Origin: Baylisascaris procyonis
Lineage: Eukaryota > Nematoda > Chromadorea > Rhabditida > Ascarididae
Reading direction: 5' to 3'
Length of the DNA: 64,000 nt
Assembly (NCBI GenBank): GCA_037389465.1
Contig: JAZARR010000164.1
Coordinates: 2,858,501-2,922,500 of the forward strand
The notes under the pieces are model-generated. The model did not search any database and had not been told where the DNA came from. It worked only from the letters and a program-made list of their open reading frames with translations. Position numbers and translations under genes: made by a program. Shown piece by piece: positions 1 to 13,845 of the stretch (its first letter is position 1; every line of letters starts with the position of its first letter).

Positions 1-525
1 CACGCAAAGTCATGCCGTATCTATTGCTGTGCACATTTGAGCATAATGGAAAGCTGATAAAGAGATCGATGATTAGACATGACTCAACATTATTCTGTTG
101 TGGCCGCTCGAGACATGAGATTAATACGATTGGTTTAACTGCAGTAAAAGAGGAAAATATGCACACTTGTCAGAATTTGAAGATGAGCGTGCTCTGTAAC
201 TGCACTTCACTAGAGCAATGAACAAAATAAACAGCAAAGGTTGATTAGACCTGGAAATCACTAAAATTCGCAAAAATCGGAACTGACAAAAGACATTCTG
301 GAAGTAGACGCGCAACGATTGCAAATTTGCCGTGGGAGAGACTTTCTCTTTATTTTAAAGCAAGTTTTGCTCATTTTATCAACTTATATTATGAGGCAGT
401 GTTTTTCCATCTGTTCTTATCCACATATTCTAAATGGAGAGAAGCGCTGTATCAAAGCGACTTTAGCAAACGGTACCCAAAGCCATTTTCTGCTCATTCA
501 AGGAAAGCACTCTTTATCTAAAATT

Positions 526-581
526 TCCGCCTTGGTGAAGCAATAAAGCTGCTTTCGCCTTGATGAAGCAATAAAGCTGCC
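526..581. repeat. Two-copy tandem repeat, 28-base unit
   Basis: CGCCTTGGTGAAGCAATAAA at 528 recurs as CGCCTTGATGAAGCAATAAA at 556, both followed by GCTGC. Two nearly identical copies with period 28. Confidence 0.85.
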
Positions 582-2860
582 AGATTCAAGTCTGACCAGG
601 ATGAAGTTTGGCACTGTTGTGCCTAAATCGAGTAAATCATTGAGGTGGGCAAAAGTGAAGAATTCCCAAAAAGATCACACCGCTGTCAATCATCACCAGT
701 GTATGTTTGCGAGAGGAGAGATTCTAAAAATGACGTTCTCAAAATTTTAAATTCCAAACCCCGCAGGTGAGGCTGGCGAATATATCCCTTCAGAGTGATG
801 ACACTGCAGTCGAGTGTGCTCAAACAAGTTCAATGTAGTAAACGCATGATAAGCTTTGATTTGTCCTGATACTTCGGGTGCTGAATAAGGCAGCGCGGCA
901 AACTGTGCTCATAAGTTTTCCACAATTTCTTATTGAAACGTTACACAGTTTTATCCGTGGAAGAAGTGAATTCAAATCCAACATCATCAGGGTGGGGAGC
1001 CCTCGTAATGAAATCTATTGTAAATTTGGGTACTTTGAGGCCGCAGACACACCGACCCCGCCGGTGGGGTTTTATAAAAACAGCGTTGTCTTCGGCATCT
1101 CCATGCTCGAAAGCACCCACTGGTGGTGTTTGGAGGTGATGTAGGGATTTCCTTTGTCAGCGTCAATGATTTGACCATCCCATGTACATATATGACACTT
1201 TTTGCATATTGCACCCACTGTATCATATCTAACGATCCACTGTCACGGCGTCCTGGGCTAGAAAAACCAATTCATGGGATGAGAGGAGCTGGGAATGCTT
1301 TTTAATCCGTCGCCGGGTCGATCTCAGAACTACTTAGAGAGCTGCCAAATTTCCTATTCAGAGAGCTTTAAACCATAAATATGCCAGTCATTATTTTTCG
1401 CATTATCTTATCACTGAGATTTCTTGATGTCTTGGTAACATGGGTCTCAGAAATTTTTAGGCTGCCATCAAATCTCAGAACTTGGGATATTCGAGCACAG
1501 AGAGAGCTAAAAAAGCCTGCAAAAGGAAGGAACTTTTAGTTCCCTTAGCGTTGCCAATGTAGCCGCAATGTTAAAGGTCATCTCCTGCACAGGCCTTTAG
1601 ATCGATTCGAGTACACGCCAAAAAGGCAAAAAATAGTGCCATATCCCATCCAATTCTCAATTTTTATTGCTTTCGGAGAATTTAACGCATTACAGGAATT
1701 GCTAAACCAACAATAGATAAAACGAAGTAAAAACACTGAAGCTACTAGAAGGTTTAGATATACTGGACATTTGCGCGAATATTATATCGACAGTTTCGAC
1801 ACTATATGCACACTCAAGGAACACTAGAAACACGAACCGTACTGGCTCACGATGTGTAAACAATGAATATTTTCTTTCGCAGATCTATTTAGGCTACGCT
1901 CTGAATACTAAATAGGCAAATTCGTGAAGCATTCTGGTTTTATGCGCTTTTGCATTTCTGGCATGGACGCAATAAGGTGAAGTCATATGTGTGCATTTGT
2001 GCATCTGTCTCTCATTCACTTTCAACTCTTAATTTACAAAAGCTGCGGGAATGAAACTGTGTGAATATAATGTGGTGGTGTTGCCACAGTCCTCGTGGTC
2101 ATAAAATGGTAGTCCTTCCCAACGCCTCGTCTAAAAAGGCACAAGAGTGGGAAGCCTTCGACACTGTTTACACGTTTGAGTATGGGAATGTAAGAAAATG
2201 TGTCATTTCTTCAGCATAGTTTTACGAGCACAGAGCTGCAGATAAGTTTGCTGTTGTGCAGCTGCGTGTATGTACGGCACAACAGCAAACTCAGTGGAGA
2301 TGACGGTGATCTCCGAACACTGCTGCGTACTAGTTGTCTTTATTATATCGCCATTCAAGGTCCTACCAGATGGATGTTCACCAGTACCACGCGCTGTGAT
2401 AGGCGAGGTTTCAGTTGTTGATAGAAGGCAATCTATATATGTTTTACATGTTATATAATTCCTGATTCCTGATTTTTGCTCGCGCTTTTCCGAGCGTCGT
2501 GGAAAGCGATTTTTAAAGTTATTTATTTCAACTTATCGAGGGACATTGAGAAAAGTGATGCACAACGTTATCCGATGCGTCATTAGAATGGAGCCTTTGT
2601 TTTGATTCGTGTCCGACGCTCAACTTTTCTCCTAATCGTTTTTATTGTCGTGGAATCGATGTGAAAGGGAAAACTTTGCGATTCAAGCTCCGATGAGGGC
2701 GCTCCAAATATGGCTAGTCGATATTTGTGGACCCTTTATAAACTAGCTCTGTGAAACACTCGAACGACATTTCGTCGCTATCGCAGTGGGACGACATTTA
2801 GCTGCTGCTGCATGCGACAGTCTGCATCTCTGCATCGTCACACTACAAATAAACGTATAT

Positions 2861-2903
2861 AAAAATCACAGTGAAATCCGCTCTATTCCGCTCTGTGATT
2901 TTT
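2861..2903. repeat. Short inverted repeat (hairpin)
   Basis: AAAAATCACAG at 2861-2871 is the exact reverse complement of CTGTGATTTTT at 2893-2903, with a 21-base loop. It could be part of a small decayed element; no function is evident. Confidence 0.6.
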
Positions 2904-5900
2904 GTTTTAACGGTGAATAGGAGTGCGATGCAAAAATTGACTTTATCATAACTCTAGAGCTATTCACCATCCAAAAATGATTCTGAGTTACCTGAGTCAA
3001 GAATTCAAATGCCTTGAAAATTTTTCATTATGTCTTCTGGATCGAACTATTTTGTCATAACTTTAGTCACTTGATCACTTATTATGAGTTTTACTCATGA
3101 ATAAGCTTACATTCTATTAGTTTTCACTTTTGGAGTTGAAGAGGAGATGAAATTATCGAATGGTCATATCTCAGCAATCAGACAGCATTCTTGCGGTAAA
3201 GGTAAACTCGTATTTCCAGTCAACTGCTCAACCACAATCCAACGAATTCATAAACGTCCCGAAATTCCCGAAAGTCTTTTGTCTTATCAGGATGTGAGAT
3301 TAAAAGAACCAATCCTTACTAAAGTGAGTCCCTACAGGCGAGATACATAGTTCTACCCGTTGGGGAGAACGCGATATCCATAGAACTCTTATGTTGCTTT
3401 TTAACACAGTGAAATCCTTGTGTATTGTTTTCAGCATGTAGAGAACTTAACGCCTTGATTTTTGGCAGGCAGTTTCTCCTTCGTGCTTGTTGCTAACATG
3501 CAAAGACCCTGTTATGTTGCTTTACAACATGAAGAGGTTTCTTTCGGTCGACTGTCAACACACAGGAAACCCCGAGTGTTTCTTTTGAGCGCGTAAAAAT
3601 GGCTAGGTGGTGAAAGATGCCCCTTGCCATTTCATCCTTTGCCTCCTTTTCCTCCTCTTATCTCTGCCCTTTCCTTTTCCGTCTTTCTTTTCTCCTCCAT
3701 GCTGCTTACCTCGGTCTTTTGGTAATTGGGGTGGGGGGGGGGTAAGGAGAGAGGCAACTTTATCTGTTCTCTCAGAGCCGAAATTCACATTTCGAAGACA
3801 TTGAACGCTTTTCATGTGCAGTATTCAAACGCATGAAATGTTTTCATTTGTGATGCCTTTGACAAGGCTCTGAAATATTGTTCCGCCATCTCATCATAAC
3901 TACTATATGTTATATGTTGATTATCATCTGCATAGTTGTTTCAAGAAGTTGCATCCTCCGTCTCTAGAGAACAACCCAATTGGCGACTCGGATAGCTCAA
4001 AGTATCAATATCAGACTCCCCTTTCCTACTCTGGCCTATACGCAGTCGAAGGAAAGTGAGTGTAAGCCGAATTTATTACTTACGGTTTGCATGGCCGCTG
4101 AATTTGAATCCTACTACCTATCGTTCAGTACTATGCGTGACTCACAATGAGGGTATTTCGAACACCCCTGTATGACGGCAATTGGGCAAGTTTAGTGCTT
4201 CGAACAATTCCTTCATGTTCCTTAATGATTTCAAGTTGATGGGGGAGAGGATCGAGCTCAGGGAGTTCCTTTAATATGGATAGCGATCTCGTAGCTCTTG
4301 AGGTCTGCTAGGTACAGGGCATCTTCGACGGTTCAAAACGGTGAATGTTGTCGTAGAGGCTCGGGGTCTTCGGAGCTATTTCTGGCAGCTGCCGACCCAA
4401 CCTTATATTGCACTCAATAGGAAGGCGTGGTAGTAGCCCCCTTCCGTCAAAATTAGCAAAAACGGGAGGGAAATTTTGGAAAACACAGAGGGTGGTTTTG
4501 GTGTTTCCATCGCCCGTTTTCTCTTTCTCTTTGAAATTACTCTTACGTTTGAAAGAAAGCGCCCCACGAGCAGTACTCGGAATTTCATTTTTATGTAATA
4601 ATTTTTATCAAAAAGCTTTACGTATTTACAGTCAACCCGAGCGGAATGGGTTGAGTCGGCAAATGCGGCATCCATTAGCTGAATGATTTCCGAGATTTAA
4701 TGCTCCCATGCGTGTGAGTGCATTCGGCTGGTTGGTGGCTCGTTGAGCATGAATTACGCCAATGATTCATCGCATTTGAGATGACTGTATAGCAGCGATC
4801 GATCGCTGGAAAGCTAGTGCTTGTTATGTTCCATTCGAGTACTATAGGGCTTGAATTTTGTATACTTATGTTATGAACAGCGGTTACCACCGATAGAGTG
4901 TCAAAATGTGTAGTGTGCTTTTCAGGAGAAACTTGAGCTTATACTTCGTCCCAAGATGTCATCTTCAGGCAGACTACCTCAATTTGGATAATCTTAGTCG
5001 CATGTGATGATTTGGAAGGCAAGCAACCGTACGTTGGCAACATCCCTCATTTCTGATCAACTCTTTTTTCTTCTTCAGATCTGTGCTCCAGAATCTCAGT
5101 TCTGAATGTGTTAGGTAGCAGCAGTGGAACGAAGACTTTAAGAAGCATACATCCGCGACGGGCAACCTAATGGCAACCAAATGCTGTGGACCTTGAAGAT
5201 AACTTCCTACCAGAAACATGCTCCCTATCGATACTGCGCCCTTTTTGAGAGGTGTGGAAATTGTAGACTCTTTCAAATACGAATTCCCACTCCCTCATTT
5301 TTTCCTCAGGGATATAAACATTTTCGAGGAATAAAATTACACCAAGATTGACCAAAAGTCACAACAAAGAGCCTTTTTAGAAGGTGCCCAAAATTGCCAG
5401 TCGCTTTTTATGTCAGCCGTCTCCATAATAGGCATTTTCAACGGTTGTGGGCGCTATAGGGTGAAGGACTTTTTCTGAATTTGGGCCTTATATCAAAGCT
5501 AGTGAAGTACCTAAAATCGTACAGTACTAAAAACTCTGATATTCCGGTTACTTTAACCATATTCTTCTATATCCCTCAAATATGGATAATGTTTGTCTAG
5601 GCAATTATGAATTAAAATAATGAAAACGTGAACATGTGATCTGAGCATTGTTACGGCACTTTAATCTGAAGTAGATTGATAAATGCCCAAAAATAAGCCG
5701 ATGATTAAAGAAGTAATTGAAAAATTGAAATGAGAAGAGTATCATATCGAAATTCCATATGTAATGATTATAACTCCTATCACCACTTCCCCACCCTCCG
5801 CGCCTAGCAATGCAGGTTAAGAGCAAGATCGGTTTTTGCACGAAGTAGGGACTCAGTGAAGTATAGGTGAAATCTCGATGTATTTTTGTATCTGAACATC

Positions 5901-6277
5901 GTTGTAAGAAATTTCGAATTTGTGCTTGCGATACAATGCAAATAGATCATTTTGGAAGGGGATATTTCTTAAATAATGTCATGACGTTGCGTTCAAAAAT
6001 AATGGTCAATGCAGTTATGAGCGTCTCCATTGCCCAAAAATTTATTCTTAAAGTTAAATAATCACTCATTCATTACTTTATTCCATTTTGGTGATATGAT
6101 AGCAAATGTTGTATTCGTTAAGTTGGTGATCGCTTTTATCAGTGATTATTTATTCAGTATGAGGCAACAAACATAAGGAACTTAAAGAGATGACAGAATC
6201 GTTATTCCATACCAAAAGAAGTGATTCTCGAGCGAAATCCTAATGAAGAATCTGCTAATTAAGTGAGCAATTCACAG

Positions 6278-6499
6278 TGTGTTATGCCATATTCCGTTAT
6301 GGTTTATGTGATTTCGGAGAGGAACAAATTCATGATGCAGCACAAACAGGCTGCACGCATAGGGAACAGCAGCTGCATCCAGCCTTTCATCTATGCGGCA
6401 AAACATTCGATGATGTTGCGTAAAAAACACCGACGCAACGGGCATTCAGAAGTCGTCTGCCACTCTCACGAATTGCAAGCTATAATTGCTTTGCTCTAG
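6278..6499 (+). CDS. Probable terminal exon of a rhodopsin-like GPCR (TM6-TM7)
   Basis: After a TTCACAG acceptor the frame runs 73 codons to a TAG stop. It begins CVMPYSVMVYVIS, which resembles a TM6 'C-x-P-Y' segment. A short loop (ERNKFMMQ) and AARIGNSSCIQPFIYAAKHS follow, resembling TM7 with an NPxxY-type motif in which Gln replaces Asn. The basic stretch LRKKHRR fits helix 8 and the rest a cytoplasmic tail. No exon for the other helices was recognised upstream, so it could be a real last exon, a fragment or a chance likeness. Confidence 0.4.
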   Translation, partial: CVMPYSVMVYVISERNKFMMQHKQAARIGNSSCIQPFIYAAKHSMMLRKKHRRNGHSEVVCHSHELQAIIALL

Positions 6500-9400
6500 T
6501 CATCCTTTTCTCTGCTAGCATAAGAATTCCTTCAAATGCGAGTACCCTCTCTCTTTCTCTCTACTTCCTTCTCATCCTCTCTCTTTATGCCTTCGTGGAT
6601 GTCATTGATCGTTAATCCATAACTTTTATGCAAGTGAATTTCACTCTGTAGTAAGGTGCGAATTGTTGATTGTGCACAGTTTTTTATAGTAACCGATTTG
6701 TTCGCTTGACATTCTCACACGAAACCGTTGTCATCATCAAAACATGCTGACACAACACCACAATGCATCTTTTATGCAGGAGTTATCACATCAGTAAAAT
6801 TCTGTATTAACCACTATTTGGTTGAATAAATTGGTGCCAGATCAACGTTGGAAACTCGTATTTGGGCAGAAACATAAAAAAAATGCAATAGTCGACTATA
6901 TATTCGCGGAAAACCTTTATTGTTTGACAGGTCGAACGTATCTGAACTCGGGCCGATGAAAGCAGCTTCAATTTTTCACTTTTCCCACCCCAACCAATCA
7001 TATTTGACATCCCATCATGTATTGATCATTTCGGTACACTTGTGGAGAAATCAAACTTGCTATTTAAAGGAAGTGATTGAAGTGATTGCGAAAAATTCTC
7101 AAACTGAAGCGATAAGAATTATAGTTGACGGGAGAATTATTGATGTGATGGAATGTCAAAAGCTTCGATAACATCGCATCTATTGGCAAGCACTTCTCCT
7201 TTCTTTCTCGCTCTTTAACCATTTGTTGCCGTCATGAATGAATAATTTTCAGTCGATAATCACAACTGACACAACGAAGAGAAATAGTATTGAAATACAA
7301 AAATAACGATCACTAAATTCGCTGTTTTAGAATTACTTCCAAGAAATAAAAAAGAAACAAAAGTTGCATGCAAATCGAGCTTCTCGAAGGCCAATATCCC
7401 TTCTTTTTTTCTGCACATTTTTTTTGGATCTCGTGCTCACCGTCTTGTCTTTTGAATTACTGTTGTTTGCTTGATGGGAGCCAGCGAAAGAATTCTTAAA
7501 AAATCAAGTTTGAGTTCTTTAAACAAGCTTGGAAATGGTGTTTCTTGATAGTAATCAATGATATGAGGAGGCGATCTTCGAAGAGCTTACATCGAGTCAT
7601 CTGTTTTTTAATTCTTTTTTATTTTGGTGTTCGATGAGCACACTGTGATAAAGCTGACGGCATTCAGGTGATAGATTGAATGAGGATGCAGTTTCGGATG
7701 TGTGCTGCAACGCAATTATTACATCAATTGCTTTTCTGCATCGCTGCATCACTCTACGAGCTGCTTTCCATCCATACTTCGTTAGGATATGCATAACCGC
7801 AAGCATTTCTATCCCCGATAGTGATTAGCGATAAATATGGCTTATATCGTAATTCCTATATTTTTGATAGTTTTTTTTCATTGTAACCAACTTTTCTTCT
7901 TTTGCACAACTTTGCCAACAAGCAAACTGTCCTCGTATGCATTTTACAAGCGCGTGATTGGTGTGCTGACCAATTGTCAGTCATGTAGAACGATTTTTAG
8001 TCAGTACGGCCAAATTCACACATTTTATACCGCCCTTGAAACCATAAGGGCATAAGTTTAAGTTCATAACTGAATCGATTCATTATCAATTGTGATGGGC
8101 ACGAACCATATGCAGCACCCTGAAGAATTCCTGGGAAGATGCGCCTTCATTAGAATCCGTAATGTGGCAGAAACTTGATAAACGCAATCGTAGGTTCAAT
8201 TCGCTTTGGTTTTTTTTCTTGCTGATACAAACATTTATACATCGATTGATCTACCATGAAATAGCACTGTTCCCATCGTAGATTCCCTAATCTTTGTGAC
8301 CCAAAATTTTTCTGGAACTTTATCTGCCATCGGAGCTCCTCAGGCAGCAGTAAACGCAAATATCCATAAAAACAGATGGTAATGCTCGAAAACTGATTAG
8401 AACTGAAGGGCGCAGTTGCATAATGAGACTGGTGCCTCAGAAGCCGGAAATGAGTCCGCTTCATTTATTCGTTTTCTCAGCCAGTTTTCATTATCTAACT
8501 CTAGCAACTGCCTCGGCGGATCGGATCTTATGGGCACTAATGCTTTGTTGATTATAGTAAGAAACAAGCAAGGAAGCCTCTTAACTGACCAACCATTTGC
8601 ACAGTTTATCAACAAAAAAATCTAGTATATAAATAATGATTTCGATTTTTAATTGATCCGACAACTCTGATTTTTTAAAGAGGCAACCGTTGTAAAATGT
8701 ATGCAAAATTTCCTTTGCACTTTTAAATGTCGATCATGGCACATGAGGCTGCTATTTGACGAACACCGTACGAAACAAAGTTCGTAGGTCTAGTTTCACT
8801 GGTCTCTGAATTGAAGTTATTGCGCACAGAGATAGATACACACACGGATCCGCACAAACATGACGTTGCCATGGGGTATCCTTGGAAGGCAAATTTTCAG
8901 AAGCGATAATAATGATGTACTATCAATGTCAATTTGCTACGCCTCGTCGCATACAGGAGATGAAAGCACTGTACAATTTTTTGCATTTGTGGTCAAAATG
9001 AGAGCAGTAGAGGTACGCTTTGAGTAATTACTCGTTCTGGCTGTGTGAGTTACATAGATAAAATGTTACAATGTTCCGGCTTTTCCTGGCTGATATCCTG
9101 GATTCTTTTTTCATTTTTTCTTTTATTCTTTGCGTTTCGCTTTGTTGATTGTCATCTATTTAAAATCTTAGCGTTCGGCTGCTTCGAAGCGCAATTTTTA
9201 TTAGTTTTCTTCCTTTCAAGTGACTTTTGCTACTGTATGTATGAAGTTGCCTTTCTGCCATATCACATCAACTTTTATGAATAGCTCGTTGAGGTTATTA
9301 ATGCTGTTTTCATTCGCCACTTTGTCGTTGACGTTCAATAACTCTCCTTCTTGGAGGCGATTTAGTCAACCCCAGTTGACATAGGTCACCGATGTTTTTG

Positions 9401-9959
9401 TATTTCTTCTTCATCAACGACCCTCATGGTAAAAAATCGTTAAGCATATCATATATGTTTTTCATTTTTGCACATTTCGTTGTTATTTTCGAAGCAAAAG
9501 AGAGTATCTCTGAATGCACTAACTGTAACAAACATTTGTCAAGTATTAGATTTCTTATAGTCATATCGTTATTACACATCAACTGTTTTCTGGTGTAATG
9601 GTTCGGTTGTTACAGCGCTGTGTTATTACTAACCACCGTTTCTTTAATGCTACTGGATTCAATATCGCTTGATACAGTTATTTGATTTCTTCATGAAATA
9701 GTTTAGATAGTTGTTTGATCTCTTCGCAACAACTTTTGTTTATATCATTTCGATTTCACTGTTCGCCCTTTGATGGGTTTTTCTGCATTTGATTCTCACC
9801 TCATATATGGGAATATGGGCGAACTTTCTAAATTTACAAATATTTCTATTGTTTATGATTTTTTTGCAGGATAAAATATATTTTTCACAAATCACTTCTG
9901 TTATTGGTAGGAAGAGTCTTGTTTGGGGGTACGATCGGACGAACTGTTCATGAGTTTTT
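6500..9959. other. No gene recognised
   Basis: Several 60-100 codon frames occur on both strands, notably at 7597-7806 (minus) and around 8150-8620 (both strands). None shows a family motif or consistent splice structure. A CT-rich run lies at about 6540-6595. Confidence 0.5.
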
Positions 9960-11290
9960 AAATAATAAAGAACTTTGGAACGGTCTTTTGAGATCTTGAT
10001 GAAAGTCTCCTCGTCTTCTTTCTTACAGTAATCTGAGTGCCGTTTTCGAAAGTTGTGTAGCTTAGTACGAGTTTACATATATGGTGTGCGATCCAGTATG
10101 TGCAATCAATAATCTTATCTTGGTTTAACTTCACAACTTCTTCTCTAAGATACCCATCAATTTTCAATATGGTTTACTTTGCTTAGCGTCAGCAGTATTC
10201 CATTTGCTTGTTTTTATCAGTTGCACTCTTGACCGGCGGATTCTCTTTAATTAATTATACGTCATCCACAAACATCATGATTCTCTGCAGGCTCCAGACG
10301 ACGTATATCGGAAGTATATACGTAAATAAGAGTGGAGATAATGCTCCTTGTCCCATTGCAACATTTTATTGTCCCTCTTAACTATTGCTCGAGCAGATTT
10401 AAGGTTTCTTTTTCCCATTAAAGTCGTCTATTGTCGCTTGCAGCATTCAGTCCCATTAAAGAATCGTATGCATCAGGTAAATTTAATTATGCAAAAGTCG
10501 ACTTCTCTGAATCCATTGCCGTATCGATGTTTTCCGTAATCTCGATTAGGTCCTGTGCCTATTGAATATTACTGGGAAGCATGCTTATTTCCTCGTTTGG
10601 GGTATTTTCAAAAAAAAAAAAAAAATCGAAGACGCTCGGCAATAGCATAAACAGATTGACGTTTACAGGCTCGAAAATGCGCCCATTTTTCTTAATTAGT
10701 ACTCTTACATTTCCTAGTTTACATGACCGAAGTGGGTGGTCTGTGTTAGTTGTGCAAGTGAAAATTAAACAAAGGCGAGGAGGCTCACCCTATGCTTACC
10801 AAGTTTCATCATTTTGTTGGAGAATTCGTCGAGACCTAACCGGAACTGACTCTCGGGGGCTTTGTTTTTAATTAAAAGTACTTTGCCTGAATGCGACCAA
10901 AGCTTGATCACCGGAAAGTGGCTGTTTATATCATTCGCGGGTGGCGTTTCCGTTTTGAGCTTCCGTGCGCTCACACGTTCCTTCAGCAATTTCCATGTTT
11001 CGTTGGATCTCTTGTTGCAGTCATAAAACTCGTCATTCAACTGCTCCCTCTGATATTCATTTAAAATGATATCGAATTTTTTCTTATTCAACGTTTCATC
11101 TTTTTTGGCAAATACATAATTGCTTCATTTTTCTGACTAGGAACGCTATCGTTAATTGTTTTTTAACTTCTGTGCAGAAGAATTTGTTTGCTTTGTCAAC
11201 ATTTTCCAACAAAATCTTCAAATGGAACTTATCAAGACTAATTCTCTCCACAACACAACTGAAATTCTCGCATATAACGTTCATTCGGTC
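9960..11290 (-). mobile_element. Decayed non-LTR retrotransposon (LINE) fragment
   Basis: On the minus strand, broken frames resemble LINE ORF2. At about 11290-10765 lies a basic region ending in a linker-like sequence (NDINSHFPVIK). At about 10490-10430 is a weak match to the 'LD..kAyD' motif (LNLPDAYDSL). At 10363-10257 is QGALSPLLFTYI, followed after a normal gap by MFVDDV, the reverse transcriptase catalytic F-x-D-D box. A stop codon follows directly and several frame changes are needed, so it is dead. Clade is uncertain, CR1/jockey-like by motif style. The boundaries are approximate. Confidence 0.6.
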
Positions 11291-12754
11291 TCATTTGTAA
11301 TGGATGATTGTTGTGAAAACAAATTTTAATAGGGCTGTTTCTTCCGGTTAACACTGCCAATTTCTTTTTAGATAAAAATTTTGGTGCCTAAAAGTGTGAA
11401 AAACACTAGCTGCTTGAACATTTTTTCCCACACAACGCAGGAAACCTCGATCCAAAATATGCGACACAAATAGACCCGAGAAGGAATTATTTATTACAAA
11501 GGAGATCCTAGACGAGCCTCCCAGCGCTACAGTCTTTCGTAAGGATAGGACATTTGCTTCTTTGAGTGTGATTTTCCTTTTAGATCATCTATTGTTTTCT
11601 TACTGTGACGTGATGGTGACATAAATTTATGACCGTTGTTGGAGAAAGTTAACTGAACTCTGATTCTTGACTCTCTATACTTGCTTGAAAAGTTTTTAGC
11701 GCGATTTGCCTTTTTTCAAAGCGAATGTATGAATTGGTAAAGTCGAGATTGTGACCGTTGCTTAAATGTTTTGAAAATATCCGTTTCACTATGTTCGCCT
11801 TTCTAGCACCCCAAAGATCATTTGCTCTTTGATTCCTAGGTTTGCGAACATTCGCACACCAGTATTTTCAGTAGGATTGTAAGTACAACAATGAAGTTAA
11901 GAAGTATGAATGTGGGAGAATATGAATTGCTGTATTATATCAGCAAGCCGTTTCTTTTCTCCCTTTATAAATGTTCGAGGTGCGAGTGTCGGTGGGGGAA
12001 ATGTCGCGACATAGATTCAGCAATCGAAAAATTTGATTAGGGTTCAAGTTGAAAGCTGCTAACATGGATAATTTGATTTTTCGCTTTCTAAAGAGAAATG
12101 TGTTCGAAGAAAATTGCATCAGCAGGTTCATTCAATGAATTGTATTCTCAGCGAATACTTAGCGAGTTTTTATCGGTGCTAACTTAAATCATTTAATCTC
12201 ATCCTTTAGCCGATAAAAGATCTCCCTCCATCTACGTTTTGCCCAGTCAGAATCCAAACCCAATAAATATGATTTTATAATTCTTAGGTGATATCAGAAA
12301 TAATATCATTATTTCTGAGAAAAAATCTTTATTTGAGACACGGAAAGCGTTTTATCCTCTCTTAAGGGCGGGACCAATAGCCGGAGTCGGCCACATGACT
12401 GGAGTCAACCGTCAGATTCCATAAAAACCACAACATTGCAGTTGCCGATTCCACTTAACAGAGTTCAATGGAATAAAACGTTTAGATGAGTTCATCCGTT
12501 CAGAACACACGGACTCATTTCATGTGATTTGATGATGGTGATGAGTGCACAATTTATTGCTGAAGTGCAAACGACGTATTCTCACGATCGGTTTAATTTG
12601 CGCGCATTTAAGGTGTTTCTAGGATGAAGTCAGAGGCAGTTCGGCTCCCGTCAGCTATTGGTCTTCTTCGTTTAGAAATTGCGCAATATCGGCTTCATGC
12701 ACCGCTATGAATTTCTATACATCGTTGTGGTCGTTCATCATTGCAGCTTTTATG

Positions 12755-12880
12755 CATTGTGTTGTGTGCATGCATATGTGTCTTTGTACTTATGTGTATG
12801 TACGTCCATGCCTATCTATATGAACGCATCCTTGTGTGTTCGTATGTGCTTGTGCGGATGCATGTTTGGATGTTTTTATC
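12755..12880. repeat. TG/CA-rich low-complexity tract
   Basis: Alternating purine-pyrimidine sequence with many TGTG, CATG and TATG steps. It explains the open frame seen here, which is not a gene. Confidence 0.6.
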
Positions 12881-13758
12881 TGTCTAGCTGTAGCTTCAGT
12901 TCGCAAGAGTTATACACATCTGAAGATCTATACAGCTTGATGTGCAAATTTTGTTGAACGGCTTCGCGAGTAAGAAATTTTTTGTCGAGGGTTCGTGCAG
13001 TGGTCCAGTGAATGAAAAAAAAAGAACGAATTCCAGAAGCTAATTGTTTTCGTTTCATTTTTGCATCCGGTTGATCATAGGCTCTACAGTGCATATCTGT
13101 TGTAGCGTGTCTATGTTTTACGCTTCTCACCTATGCAAGCCTTCACGGGAAGAACCCTCCTGAATTTCCCGAATGTTTTTGCACATGTTGTATGAACATT
13201 TAGCACTCCTACTAGGCTCTTTCATTGTGTAAATAGTTGCCTCATTTATGCTTACAATTATTCAAATAAATACTTTAATACAAGCAATTTAACACGTCAT
13301 TTCCTGTTACTGGCTGTTTTTTTGAAAAGCATTACGGCAACATTTTTTACAAGCGATTTATACAGCGTATGAACCAGTAAAGAATATGAAGGCAATATTT
13401 GGAATATTTTGTTATTTGCCATGCACTTCCATGAATTTGCTTTATGAAAGTGGATTATCACGGCATCGTTTTTATGCATGTATGTTTTTGTTTGTTTGAT
13501 CGGCATCGTCAACTTGGCAAACACTGAATCCAGAGTTGTTAAATTCAGGGAGCATAATGTATCATTGAAAAACCTCTTCTACCATATTCAAGCTATTCCA
13601 TTACTTTCGGAAAGAATCAAGGATATTCAAGCCTAGGAAAGTGCGCATACATTTTGTACCATTTGGGGTTGCAGAAAAACGAATATTTTGTTCATGATGT
13701 GCATAAGCAGTCGGCCGATTTAAAATATGGAGGCATTAGTTTGGCACATTTTATTTTC

Positions 13759-13845
13759 TACTGGCAACCTATGAAATCGGTTGGCCAGATGAGTGGGACG
13801 CAAAATCGCGCATTGTGCCAGCTGCTCTGAAGTGCTTCGCCATTT
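13759..13845 (+). repeat. Dispersed repeat family, copy 1
   Basis: It contains CGGTTGGCCAGATGAGTGG, then CGC-CATTGTGCCA. The same order of blocks is seen at 41531-41620 (plus) and 21353-21432 (minus). An old, diverged interspersed repeat of unknown class. Confidence 0.45.

Larger units (their letters stand above)
1..6277. other. No gene recognised
   Basis: The only structures noted are the tandem repeat at 526, the hairpin at 2861, a GC-richer patch at about 1035-1140 (perhaps an old insertion) and a polypyrimidine run with a G tract at about 3640-3750. Exons of the GPCR-like gene ending at 6499 may lie here, but I could not identify any. Confidence 0.5.

Noticed and set aside
3603..3815. 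Frames across the polypyrimidine/G-tract region
   Set aside because: Low-complexity translation (Pro, Lys, Arg or Phe, Leu runs) caused by base bias.
7597..7806. Minus-strand 69-codon frame with gene-like composition
   Set aside because: No recognised domain, no acceptor at its start and no partner exon found.
8150..8625. Overlapping frames on both strands
   Set aside because: The plus frame has sequons and a GTAAGA donor and the minus frame looks hydrophilic, but neither links to another exon or family.
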